64,000 bases of DNA, from assembly GCA_031399165.1 (NCBI GenBank), contig JANNOO010000037.1, positions 29,395 to 93,394 on the forward strand, given 5' to 3'. The DNA comes from JAKFWI01 sp031399165 (GTDB lineage Bacteria > Pseudomonadota > Alphaproteobacteria > Caulobacterales > Aquidulcibacteraceae). The position numbers and the translations under genes are program-made. The first letter of the stretch is position 1. Each line of letters starts with the position of its first letter. Under the pieces are notes generated by a model. The model saw only the letters and a program-made list of their open reading frames with translations, had not been told where the DNA came from and ran no database searches. Below, in pieces: positions 1-7,714 of this stretch.

Positions 1-1250
1 TCATTTTCCCAATTGACCACATCGTCAATGGTTTCGCCGGAAGCCAGCGACGCGCCGAATATATTCGCCAGCTGCTCCTGATCGTCCACCGCATACGTGG
101 CCGAAGCGGCGAGATTGGCTTTCGCGCGCGTCAGTTCGGCATCCGTGGGTCCGGTCTTGATGAAGTCCGCGATGACGGAATCGATCGCCGCTTCCAGCGT
201 TTCGAGGCTGACGCCATCGGCCGGCGTGCCGCCGACACTGAACGCGCCGCCGCCGAGCCCGGACGTATCGGCGCGGGCATAGGCGTTCACCGCCAATTTC
301 TTGTCTTCGACCAGCGCGCGGTAAAGCCGGCTGGTTTCGCTGCCGCCGAGAATTTCCCCGAGCACGTCGAGCGCTTCGGCGCCGCGCGTGATCTTGTTTT
401 TCTTGGCCGTGTGATAGCTCTCCGCCAGATACGTGCGCACGATCGAAGGCTGGCGCACTTTCGGATCGGTCAGCGATACGCGCTGGGGCGTATCGGCCGG
501 CGGGTTCTGCACCCAATCGCGCTTCGGCAAATCCTTCGTAGGCTTGAGCTTGCCGTAATATTTTTCCGCCAGCGGCTTCAACGCTGCCGCATCTATATCA
601 CCGGCGACGATCAGCGTGGCGTTATTCGGCGCATACCAGGTGCGATACCATTCGATCGCGTCCTGCGGCGTCAGCCCGTTGATCTCATGCATCCAGCCGA
701 TGATCGGCGTGCCATACGGGTGGTGGGGATGCAGCATCGCGTTCATCCGCTCGCCCAGGCGCGCGGCGGGATTATTGTCCGTGCGCTGGCGGCGTTCTTC
801 GGTAATCACGTCCCGTTCCGAAAGCACAGTCTTGGGATCTTCGAGGCGCAGCCCGCGCATGCGGTCGGCCTCCATGCTCATCACCAGTTCCAGCCGGTCG
901 CGCCCGACGCGTTCGAAATAGGCGGTGTAATCGTAAGACGTGAACGCGTTATCGACGCCGCCATTGCGCGCCACGGTGCGCGAGAACTCTCCCACCGCCA
1001 GCTTGCTCGTGCCCTTGAACATCAGGTGTTCGAGAAAGTGCGCGAGGCCCGACTTGCCGCGCTGCTCATCGGCCGCGCCGACGCGATACCACACCATGTG
1101 TGTCACCACCGGCGCGCGGCGATCCGGGATCACCAGCACTTCGAGGCCGTTCTTCAGCGTGAACGTTTCCGGCCGCGGCAGCGCGTCCGCGGGCGAGATA
1201 AACGCGCCGCACACAAGCGCTGCACTCAAAGCCCATCGGGCTCCGCGCAT
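1..1250 (-). CDS. M16 family zinc metallopeptidase (insulinase-like), partial
   Basis: Reads on the minus strand from an ATG at 1250 and leaves the window at base 1 without a stop, so the C-terminus is missing. The first ~23 residues form a signal peptide, so the enzyme should act in the periplasm or envelope. The inverted zinc motif HFLEH lies at residues 71-75, followed by the family's FKGT-like context. Near the cut end the frame still reads as typical M16 sequence (IFGASLASGETIDDVV). In alphaproteobacteria this gene often precedes a second M16 gene, which would be outside the window. It lies 5 bp downstream of the DUF3035 gene and is probably in one operon with ileS-lspA. Family assignment is confident; the substrate is unknown. 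Confidence 0.9.
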   Translation of the reverse strand, partial: MRGARWALSAALVCGAFISPADALPRPETFTLKNGLEVLVIPDRRAPVVTHMVWYRVGAADEQRGKSGLAHFLEHLMFKGTSKLAVGEFSRTVARNGGVDNAFTSYDYTAYFERVGRDRLELVMSMEADRMRGLRLEDPKTVLSERDVITEERRQRTDNNPAARLGERMNAMLHPHHPYGTPIIGWMHEINGLTPQDAIEWYRTWYAPNNATLIVAGDIDAAALKPLAEKYYGKLKPTKDLPKRDWVQNPPADTPQRVSLTDPKVRQPSIVRTYLAESYHTAKKNKITRGAEALDVLGEILGGSETSRLYRALVEDKKLAVNAYARADTSGLGGGAFSVGGTPADGVSLETLEAAIDSVIADFIKTGPTDAELTRAKANLAASATYAVDDQEQLANIFGASLASGETIDDVVNWEN

Positions 1251-1255
1251 GACGC

Positions 1256-1753
1256 TCACAGCCCGGGCAGCTTCGGCGCCGCCTGCTTGACGTTGCCGCC
1301 TTCGGCTTTGACCGCGCCGCCGCCGGTGGCGCGGCGAATGGATTCCTGATCTTCCGTGCTCAGCGTGGCCGCGGGCGCCAGGAGCTTGTCGGCGTAGTCC
1401 TGCGGCTTGTGGACCAGCGCGGCGCCTTCGAAATCGACCTGAGTGCGGATCGTGGGATCGACCGCCGCTGCGCCGGCCTTGGCCACGAGCAGCTTTTCAC
1501 CTTCAGAAGCGTTGGCGCCGAGATCGGCGCCGAACACGGCGGCGCGCGGAGCGGGGCTGGAATCGCCCGGACGGGCGTCGCCCGGACGCGGCGGACGCAG
1601 CGCATAATCTGGCGGCACGACCAGCGGCGCCTTGGTGATCACCCGGAACTCATCCGGTGCGGTTCGTTCGAGGCCCAGCGCGCGCTGCGTGCCCTGGCAG
1701 CCGCTGACGGTCGCCGCGGCCATTACGCCCGCCAGTATCAGAGTAGTCCTCAT
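1256..1753 (-). CDS. DUF3035 lipoprotein, BamF-like
   Basis: A 165-aa protein with a lipoprotein signal whose lipobox is VSGC (Cys19). The mature part is the short Pro/Ala-rich DUF3035 pattern, including a PPDYALRPPRPGD segment. In Caulobacter the DUF3035 protein BamF is a subunit of the outer-membrane beta-barrel assembly complex, and the same role is inferred here. The gene sits 29 bp after lspA, the enzyme that would process its own signal peptide, and just before an M16 protease; this order is conserved in alphaproteobacteria. Confidence 0.85.
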   Translation of the reverse strand: MRTTLILAGVMAAATVSGCQGTQRALGLERTAPDEFRVITKAPLVVPPDYALRPPRPGDARPGDSSPAPRAAVFGADLGANASEGEKLLVAKAGAAAVDPTIRTQVDFEGAALVHKPQDYADKLLAPAATLSTEDQESIRRATGGGAVKAEGGNVKQAAPKLPGL

Positions 1754-1782
1754 TGTATCTGCTCTCCGGTTTGACCCGTGTT

Positions 1783-2322
1783 CTACTTGTCCGGCCCGCC
1801 TTCGCCAAGGCGGGCATCCAGTGGCTGCGTGGCCGGTTTGGGCTTTTCCTCGCCATGAACGAGGTAATCAAGCACCAGCAGCGCCGCGCCGACCGAAATC
1901 CCCGCATCCGCGACGTTGAACACCCAGGGGAAAAACAGCCCCGAAAAGTCCAGAAAATCGACCACATAGCCGAAGCGCAGCCGGTCAACCATGTTGCCGA
2001 GCGCGCCGCCAACGACCATCGCCAATGCCGCGATCGTGAGCCGCCGCTCGGCATGGCGCATCCACATCAGAAAGATGAAAGCGATTCCGCCCGACAGCGC
2101 CATGAGCCCCCAGCGCTCAATATCGGAGCCCGCGCGCAACATCCCGAAGCTAACGCCATAATTGCGCACGAAGGTCAGGTCGAAAATCGGGCTGACCTCG
2201 ATCGCCCCGCGCTGGGGCAGGTAGATGATTTCCAGCACCCACCATTTCGAAATCTGGTCGGCGAGCAGCACGAAGGCCGCCAGCGACAGGCCTTGAATGA
2301 ACGGGGCTCGTTTATCGCCCAT
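1783..2322 (-). CDS. lspA: Lipoprotein signal peptidase (signal peptidase II)
   Basis: A 179-aa inner-membrane aspartyl protease that cleaves prolipoproteins ahead of the lipidated cysteine. It has four hydrophobic segments, the conserved NYGVSFG motif, and the two catalytic Asp regions VVDFLDF and FNVADAGISVG. I chose the ATG at 2322 (MGDKRAPF); the longer open frame upstream lies inside ileS and has no family similarity. The start overlaps the end of ileS by 11 bp, suggesting translational coupling. Length is usual for LspA. Confidence 0.95.
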   Translation of the reverse strand: MGDKRAPFIQGLSLAAFVLLADQISKWWVLEIIYLPQRGAIEVSPIFDLTFVRNYGVSFGMLRAGSDIERWGLMALSGGIAFIFLMWMRHAERRLTIAALAMVVGGALGNMVDRLRFGYVVDFLDFSGLFFPWVFNVADAGISVGAALLVLDYLVHGEEKPKPATQPLDARLGEGGPDK

Positions 2323-5300
2323 GCGTACTATCCCAATGGGCGACGGCGTCGGCGTCGCGGAGCGAAAGATCAGGGTAGCGTAAATCTTGTCCGACTTCGG
2401 GCAGGATTCTCCACGAACGGGCGCATTTGGCGCCCGGCGCCCGCTCCGGGACGACCCAGACGCCAGGAACCTCAGGCAGACTGAACGCGCCCGCCGGCCC
2501 TTCGCCCGCCTCGATCGTGATCGAGCTTGTGATGCAAAGCTCGGCCATGTCCGCCTTCTTGGCCGGGCCAAGCAGGACTGGATCGGCGATGAACACGCGC
2601 GGGGCGGCTTCCAGTGAAGCCCCGATCCGCTTTTCCCGCCGCTCCACTTCCAGCGCGCCCGTCACCACCGCGCGCACTTTCCTCAGCTGCGCGATTTCGG
2701 CGGCGGCGTCCTCGTTCCGCCAGATGTCCGGCGTTTCGGGAAACTGCCGCAGATGCACCGACACGGCGTCCGGGTAGCGGGTGGTCCAGGTCTCTTCCAT
2801 GGTGAATGGCATCAGCGGCGCCAGCCACGCGGTCAGCCTCTGGAACACTTCATCCAGCACCGAGCGGCACGCGCGCCGGCGCAGCGCATCGGGCCGGTCG
2901 CAATACAGGCTGTCCTTGCGCACATCGACGTAGAACGCCGACAGATCGACATTGCAGAATTCCACGATCGCGCCGAGCGCCGCGCGGAACTCATACGTCT
3001 CGTATCCCTTGCGCACCGCCTGATCGACTTCCCACAGCCGGTGCAGCAGCCAGCGTTCAAGCAGGGGGAGTCCTGCCTCCCCCTCGATGGGGGAGGTGTC
3101 GGCGCGCAGCGACGACGGAGGGGGTGATGTCTGTGACGATGGGGTTTGAGCCGCCAGAGGCTCAACGCCTTCTGTAGCGGCCCCACCCCCTCCGGCCGCT
3201 TCGCGGCCACCTCCCCCATCGAGGGGGAGGTAAACTCGCTCTTCCTCGCTAAACCCATTCAGCGCGCCGAGCAGATAGCGCAGCGTGTTGCGCAGCTTGC
3301 GATACGTCTCCGAGCCCTGGTCGATGATGTTCTTGCCCATGCGCAGGTCATCGCCGTAATCGGCGCCGGCGATCGCCACGCGCAGGATTTCGATGCCGTA
3401 TTGCCTGGCCACGTCCATCGGCTCGACGCCGTTGTTCAGCGACTTGCTCATCTTGCGGCCGTCTTCCGCGACGACGAAGCCGTGCGTCACCACCGCCTTG
3501 AACGGTGCGCGCCCGCGCGTGGCCGTGCCTTCGAGCAGCGAAGACTGAAACCAGCCGCGATGCTGGTCCGAGCCTTCGAGATAAACATCCGCTGGCCAGT
3601 GGAAACTCTCGCGCGTCGGCGCGTCCGGCCCGCCGAGCACGAACGCATGCGTCGAACCGGAATCGAACCAGACGTCGAGAATGTCTTCGACCTTCTCGTA
3701 ATCCTCGGCCTTGTAATTCGCCCCGAGGAAAACCTGCGCATCCGTAGTCCACCACGCATCGGCGCCGCCCGCGCGCATGGCTTCGACGATACGCGCATCC
3801 ACTTCATCATCCTGCAGGATCGCGCCAGTCCGCTGCTCCACGAACATCGCCAGCGGCACGCCCCAATTACGCTGGCGAGAGACAAGCCAGTCAGGCCGAT
3901 CGTCGATCATGCCGCCGATGCGGTTTTTGCCCATCGCCGGATAGAACGCCGTCTCATCGACGGACTGGCGCGCCAGCTCACGTAAAGTCTTGCCATCGCG
4001 GAATGGCTTGTCCATCGCCACGAACCATTGCGGCGTAGCCCGGAAGATCACCGGCGCCTTGGAGCGCCACGAATGCGGATAGGAGTGTTTGATCAGCCCG
4101 CGCGCAAGCAAATTGCCATGCGCGATAAGCGCTTCAATGACAGCCTTGTTCGCCGGCCCATCCTTGCCCTGGTTCTTACCCTCAAGCGTGATGATCTCTT
4201 CGCCATTGAACCCCGGCGCGATCAGCTTGCCGTCTGGATCGACGGTTTTCGGAATCCCATCGAGCGGGAATTTGTGCGCCAGCCAGACATTGTAATCGTC
4301 CACGCCATGTCCCGGCGCCGTATGCACGAAGCCCGTGCCCGTATCGTCCGTAACGTGATCACCGGCGAGCAATGGAACAAGGAACGCGTACGCGCCTTCG
4401 GGATCCCAGCCAGTCAATGGATGATAGCATTTAGATTCGTCATCGAGCAGTGGCTCGAGCGAGAGGCGACGCCACTTCGCAACTTTTGCAGCGGCAAACG
4501 TATCTGCGGCCAACTTGTCAGCAAGGACGAATTGCTCGCCCACGTTGGCCCAAGGCGCGAACGGTAGATTCTCTTCGAGCGCCTCCACTTCGTAGATGCC
4601 ATACGAAATTTTCGGGTTGAAAGCGACCGCACGGTTGCCAGGTATCGTCCAGGGCGTCGTTGTCCAGATGACAACCGACGCACCTTTGAACTCTGTCGGA
4701 TCGCCACTCTTAAAACCCAAGACCGCGACCGGAAACTTCACCCAGATCGCGGTGCTCGTCTTGTCCTCGTACTCGACCTCCGCCTCAGCCAGGCTCGTGC
4801 GCTCCACCGGGCTCCACATCACCGGCTTGCTGCCGCGATACACAAGCCCCGTGCGCACGACCTTCATCCACTCGGCGGCGATCGCGGCTTCGGCCGCGTA
4901 GCTCATCGTCGAATAATAGTTCTTCCAATCGCCCTCGATGCCGAGGCGGCGAAATTCCACGAGCTGCTGCGGAATCCATTTGTCCGCATACGCGCGACAT
5001 GCGCGGCGAAACTCAACCGGATCGATCTCATGTTTCTTGCGCCCCGCCTTGCGGAAATCTTCCTCGACCTTCCACTCGATCGGCAGGCCGTGACAATCCC
5101 AGCCGGGAACGTAGTCGGCGTCAAAGCCAGCCATCTGTTTCGAGCGGACGATGAAGTCCTTCAGGATCTTGTTTTCCGCGTGCCCGATATGGATCGCGCC
5201 ATTCGCGTAAGGCGGGCCGTCGTGCAGCACGAATTTTGGCCGCGCCGCGCCGTCCGCGCGCAGCTTGTCGTACAAACCGATCTCGTCCCATTTCGCGATC

Positions 5301-5431
5301 CATTGCGGTTCGCGCGCGGGCAATCCTGCCTTCATCGGAAATTGCGTTTCCGGCAGGAACAGGGTTTCGCGGTAATCCCGCCCGGCAGGTTTATCAGTTG
5401 CGGGCGATGGCGCCGGTTGGTCGGCGGGCAT
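2312..5431 (-). CDS. ileS: Isoleucyl-tRNA synthetase with an in-frame repeat insertion
   Basis: A 1039-aa class I aminoacyl-tRNA synthetase that charges tRNA-Ile in the cytoplasm. The HIGH signature is at residues 81-84 (after PPYANGAI) and KMSKS near residue 660, with an editing domain between them. The protein is longer than the usual ~940-970 residues because about 55 low-complexity residues (about 733-787, Gly/Ala/Pro/Ser-rich, ending in SPIEGEAG) split the anticodon-binding region between NGFSEEER and LPLLERWLLHRL. That segment is encoded by a palindromic repeat element described separately. No C-terminal zinc cluster is seen. It is first in the ileS-lspA-DUF3035-M16 gene string. Confidence 0.97.
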   Translation of the reverse strand: MPADQPAPSPATDKPAGRDYRETLFLPETQFPMKAGLPAREPQWIAKWDEIGLYDKLRADGAARPKFVLHDGPPYANGAIHIGHAENKILKDFIVRSKQMAGFDADYVPGWDCHGLPIEWKVEEDFRKAGRKKHEIDPVEFRRACRAYADKWIPQQLVEFRRLGIEGDWKNYYSTMSYAAEAAIAAEWMKVVRTGLVYRGSKPVMWSPVERTSLAEAEVEYEDKTSTAIWVKFPVAVLGFKSGDPTEFKGASVVIWTTTPWTIPGNRAVAFNPKISYGIYEVEALEENLPFAPWANVGEQFVLADKLAADTFAAAKVAKWRRLSLEPLLDDESKCYHPLTGWDPEGAYAFLVPLLAGDHVTDDTGTGFVHTAPGHGVDDYNVWLAHKFPLDGIPKTVDPDGKLIAPGFNGEEIITLEGKNQGKDGPANKAVIEALIAHGNLLARGLIKHSYPHSWRSKAPVIFRATPQWFVAMDKPFRDGKTLRELARQSVDETAFYPAMGKNRIGGMIDDRPDWLVSRQRNWGVPLAMFVEQRTGAILQDDEVDARIVEAMRAGGADAWWTTDAQVFLGANYKAEDYEKVEDILDVWFDSGSTHAFVLGGPDAPTRESFHWPADVYLEGSDQHRGWFQSSLLEGTATRGRAPFKAVVTHGFVVAEDGRKMSKSLNNGVEPMDVARQYGIEILRVAIAGADYGDDLRMGKNIIDQGSETYRKLRNTLRYLLGALNGFSEEERVYLPLDGGGGREAAGGGGAATEGVEPLAAQTPSSQTSPPPSSLRADTSPIEGEAGLPLLERWLLHRLWEVDQAVRKGYETYEFRAALGAIVEFCNVDLSAFYVDVRKDSLYCDRPDALRRRACRSVLDEVFQRLTAWLAPLMPFTMEETWTTRYPDAVSVHLRQFPETPDIWRNEDAAAEIAQLRKVRAVVTGALEVERREKRIGASLEAAPRVFIADPVLLGPAKKADMAELCITSSITIEAGEGPAGAFSLPEVPGVWVVPERAPGAKCARSWRILPEVGQDLRYPDLSLRDADAVAHWDSTHGR
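3070..3232. repeat. Paired inverted palindromic repeat (BIME-like) inside ileS
   Basis: Two near-identical 21-bp palindromes built on CCTCCCCC / GGGGGAGG lie at 3076-3096 and 3210-3230 in opposite orientation. Each is followed on its inner side by a related GC-rich arm ending in a GGAGGGGGTG-type block. The composite can fold into one long hairpin. The same architecture occurs between genes at 43916-44070, and single relatives at 16484-16540 and 23382-23404, so this is a dispersed family rather than native ileS sequence. It is read through in frame. Confidence 0.85.
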
Positions 5432-5806
5432 GAACGTTTTCTCCGTCGAGTAGGGACGAGCGGGCTTTCCCGGCGCGGGCCTTTATCAGCCGCGGGCCGG
5501 GCCGCTAATTCGACGAGGAATCGCCAAGGCGGGCATGGGGCGGGGGTCTAACAAACCCCGGCCTGACGGTCTAGGCGCACGCCGGGTGCGTAGCTGGTAT
5601 GCAAGCGAATGCGCTTGCGCCGCCCCGTGCCTTAGGGGTAAGCGCCCCGGCCTGCTAGGCAGGCGACGGAACGAACCCGCCTCTCCCGCCGTTTTCTGCC
5701 CGACCGGGGCCCATCCGGCCGCACTTCGAGGGGCACGCTTCGCGCCATGAACGCCTTACGCCGCCGCAGCGCCGCCACACGAGCCGCAAAACCTTCAGAG
5801 GTCAGC
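5432..5806. other. 375-bp intergenic region with GC-rich hairpins
   Basis: Lies between divergently transcribed ileS and the glutathione peroxidase gene. It holds several short GC-rich inverted repeats around 5533-5660 (for example CGGGG...CCCCG flanking TCTAACAAA) and a general-stress-type promoter at 5668-5693. I looked for tmRNA, RNase P, SRP RNA and tRNA signatures on both strands and recognised none. Confidence 0.5.
5668..5693 (+). promoter_or_regulatory. Sigma-EcfG (general stress response) promoter for gpx
   Basis: GGAAC at 5668-5672 and CGTT at 5690-5693 are separated by 17 bases, matching the alphaproteobacterial EcfG consensus GGAAC-N16/17-CGTT. It points toward the glutathione peroxidase gene and would give a leader of about 105 nt. 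Induction of a peroxidase by the general stress response is biologically sensible. Sequence match only. Confidence 0.65.
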
Positions 5807-6289
5807 ATGGCCAGCGCCCACGATTTTTCGTTTCACAAGCTCACTGGCGGCGAAATTGCCCTACGCCAGTTCGCCGGCAAGCCAATCCTCGTCGTCAATG
5901 TCGCCAGCGCCTGCGGGTTCACGCCGCAATACCGCGAACTGCAATCGCTTTGGGAGGCCAAGAAAGACGCCGGGCTGATCGTGCTCGGCGTGCCGTCCAA
6001 CGATTTTGGCGCCCAGGAACAGGGCAATGAGGAAGCGATCAAGACGTTCTGCGATGCGCAGTACCACATCACCTTCCCGATGACCGGAAAGGTCGATATT
6101 GGCGGCCAAAACCGCCACCCATTTTATGAGTGGATCGCCAAAGAGCTTGGCGCTGAAGCGTTACCGCGCTGGAATTTCCATAAATTTCTGATCGGCAAGG
6201 ACGGGCATATCGAGGCGGCGTTCCCCTCCAAGGTCACACCGCTCGGCCCGACCATGATCGCGGCCGTCGAAAAGGCCCTGAACGCCTGA
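5807..6289 (+). CDS. Glutathione peroxidase (thioredoxin-fold, Cys type)
   Basis: A 160-aa peroxidase reducing hydroperoxides with thiol donors. The peroxidatic cysteine is in NVASACGFTPQY, the second active-site block reads VPSNDFGAQEQG (Asn-Asp in place of the commoner Asn-Gln), and the Trp block WNFHKFLIG is intact; there is no in-frame TGA for selenocysteine. I chose ATG 5807 (MASAHDF), with AGAGG upstream, over ATG 5747, which would add a basic 20-residue tail atypical of the family. It lies downstream of an EcfG-type promoter. Confidence 0.92.
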   Translation: MASAHDFSFHKLTGGEIALRQFAGKPILVVNVASACGFTPQYRELQSLWEAKKDAGLIVLGVPSNDFGAQEQGNEEAIKTFCDAQYHITFPMTGKVDIGGQNRHPFYEWIAKELGAEALPRWNFHKFLIGKDGHIEAAFPSKVTPLGPTMIAAVEKALNA

Positions 6290-6338
6290 GCCGGCCAGTT
6301 CATCCGCAGTTCAGGCGACAGGCGGCACAGTCCGCCGC

Positions 6339-7190
6339 ATGAAACGCAATCTCCTCTTCGCAGCGGCCACCGCAGCCCTTCTGACAGTTTCAGCGCTACC
6401 GGCTTACGCCGGCGCCGGCGCGATCGGCGCGGCCCAAGCCGAAAATAACGATCGCGGCCGTGGAAACGGCGGCGGCGAGCGCCGTCAGGAAAGCCCTCGC
6501 AACAATGATGGCGACGGCCGCCCGAACCGCGGCGATGACGGCGGGCAGCGCCAGGCGCAGCCGCAGCCGCGCCCACAGCAGGAATTCCGCAACAACGATA
6601 ACGGCAGCGACCGCCGCCAGTGGCAGGGCCAGACCCGCGATAACAACCGCTGGGCCGGCCAGCCGGAGCGACCGCGCCCGCAACAAGGCTTGCGCGATGG
6701 CGATAATCAGCGCCGCATCGACAACAACCGCCCGAACAACAACGACCGGCGGTTCGACAATAACAATCGTCCCAATGACGATCGCCGCTGGGCTGGGAAC
6801 AACAACAACGACCGCCGCTGGAATGACAATAACCGCCGCGCAAACAACGGCTGGAACCATGGCTGGAACGACAACCGCAACCGGCGCTCCTATGCGGCGA
6901 TCCCGTATGGCGGCTATTTCGGCCCCAGCTACGGCTCGATCGTCTCGCGCTATTACGGCCGCAACTACGTCTATTACGGCTCGCGCCCGTCATGGGGTGG
7001 CGGCTGGAACCGGCCTTATCGAGTCGGCTATCTGTTGCCGCCGTCGCTCTACTGCACGGCGGTGCCGTATGACCTGTATTACGACCTGCCGCCGCCGCCC
7101 TATGGCTACGATTACGCCCTCTGCGGCCGCGACATCCTGCTCGTCGGCCTCGACTCCAATCTGGTGATCGACGCCATCGTCGGCTGGTGA
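6339..7190 (+). CDS. RcnB-like periplasmic protein with Asn/Arg/Asp-rich spacer
   Basis: A 283-aa secreted protein. Residues 1-24 are a clear signal peptide ending AYA. Residues ~30-180 are low-complexity, dominated by Asn, Arg, Asp and Gly in NNDRR-type repeats. The C-terminal ~90 residues match the RcnB family, with YRVGYLLPPSLY, YDLPPPPYGY and a final LLVGLDSNLVIDAIVGW. In E. coli RcnB modulates nickel/cobalt efflux; metal involvement here is only inferred. The spacer is far longer than in E. coli RcnB and is probably disordered. Confidence 0.75.
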   Translation: MKRNLLFAAATAALLTVSALPAYAGAGAIGAAQAENNDRGRGNGGGERRQESPRNNDGDGRPNRGDDGGQRQAQPQPRPQQEFRNNDNGSDRRQWQGQTRDNNRWAGQPERPRPQQGLRDGDNQRRIDNNRPNNNDRRFDNNNRPNDDRRWAGNNNNDRRWNDNNRRANNGWNHGWNDNRNRRSYAAIPYGGYFGPSYGSIVSRYYGRNYVYYGSRPSWGGGWNRPYRVGYLLPPSLYCTAVPYDLYYDLPPPPYGYDYALCGRDILLVGLDSNLVIDAIVGW

Positions 7191-7230
7191 ATTAAAGCCC
7201 GGCGCTGCGCTTTGCCCTGTGGGTAACGGC

Positions 7231-7259
7231 TTGACGCCGCGGCGGACGCAGCCTATCTC
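7231..7259 (+). promoter_or_regulatory. groESL promoter
   Basis: TTGACG at 7231-7236 and TATCTC at 7254-7259 are separated by 17 bases, which places the transcription start close to the CIRCE-like operator that follows at 7267. The preceding CTTGAC also resembles heat-shock sigma-32 -35 elements, so either sigma-70 or sigma-32 use is possible. Confidence 0.6.
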
Positions 7260-7266
7260 CCGGCCG

Positions 7267-7293
7267 TTAGCAACCGCGTCCGCCGAGTGCCAG
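7267..7293 (+). promoter_or_regulatory. Degenerate CIRCE operator (HrcA site)
   Basis: TTAGCAACC, 9 bases, then GAGTGCCAG. Against the CIRCE consensus TTAGCACTC-N9-GAGTGCTAA, 14 of 18 arm positions match and the spacer is exactly 9. It sits just downstream of the promoter and ahead of groES, the standard position for HrcA repression. The arms no longer pair perfectly, so binding may be weak. Confidence 0.7.
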
Positions 7294-7349
7294 AGCGCAG
7301 GACGGCACGGTGCTACGGCTTATAAACTTGTGATATCAAGGAGATAGAA

Positions 7350-7667
7350 GTGGCGAAATTCCGTCCGCTCCACGATCGCGTGCTGGTCCGCCGGGTCAAG
7401 GAAGAAGAAAAGACCAAAGGTGGGATCATCATCCCCGATACGGCTCAGGAAAAGCCTCAGGAAGGCGAAATCATCGCCGTCGGCCCGGGCGGCCGCGACG
7501 AAGCTGGCAAGCTGATCGAACTCGACGTGAAAATCGGCGACCGCATCCTGTTCGGCAAATGGTCAGGCACCGAGGTCAAGATCGACGGCGAAGAGCTGCT
7601 GATCATGAAGGAAAGCGACGTTCTCGGCGTCATCGACGCCCCGAAGGCCGCCAAAAAAGCCGCCTAA
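7350..7667 (+). CDS. groS: Co-chaperonin GroES
   Basis: A 105-aa co-chaperonin that caps the GroEL ring in the cytoplasm. Starts at GTG 7350, 6 bases after a strong AAGGAG. Family landmarks are LHDRVLVRR, the mobile-loop segment EEKTKGGIIIPDTAQEKPQEG and the C-terminal MKESDVLGVID. It is followed 47 bp later by groEL in the classical operon, behind a CIRCE-type operator. Confidence 0.98.
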   Translation: MAKFRPLHDRVLVRRVKEEEKTKGGIIIPDTAQEKPQEGEIIAVGPGGRDEAGKLIELDVKIGDRILFGKWSGTEVKIDGEELLIMKESDVLGVIDAPKAAKKAA

Positions 7668-7714
7668 CCCCCAATCCTTCTTTCAAAGAAGCCGCAACTT
7701 AAGAGGTACTCCCC

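Noticed and set aside
411..1349. 312-codon plus-strand frame at the left edge
   Set aside because: Complement of the M16 protease gene, whose HFLEH motif and signal peptide are clear.
5533..5700. Possible structured RNA (tmRNA, RNase P, SRP RNA)
   Set aside because: Hairpins exist but none of the diagnostic sequences of these RNAs is present on either strand.
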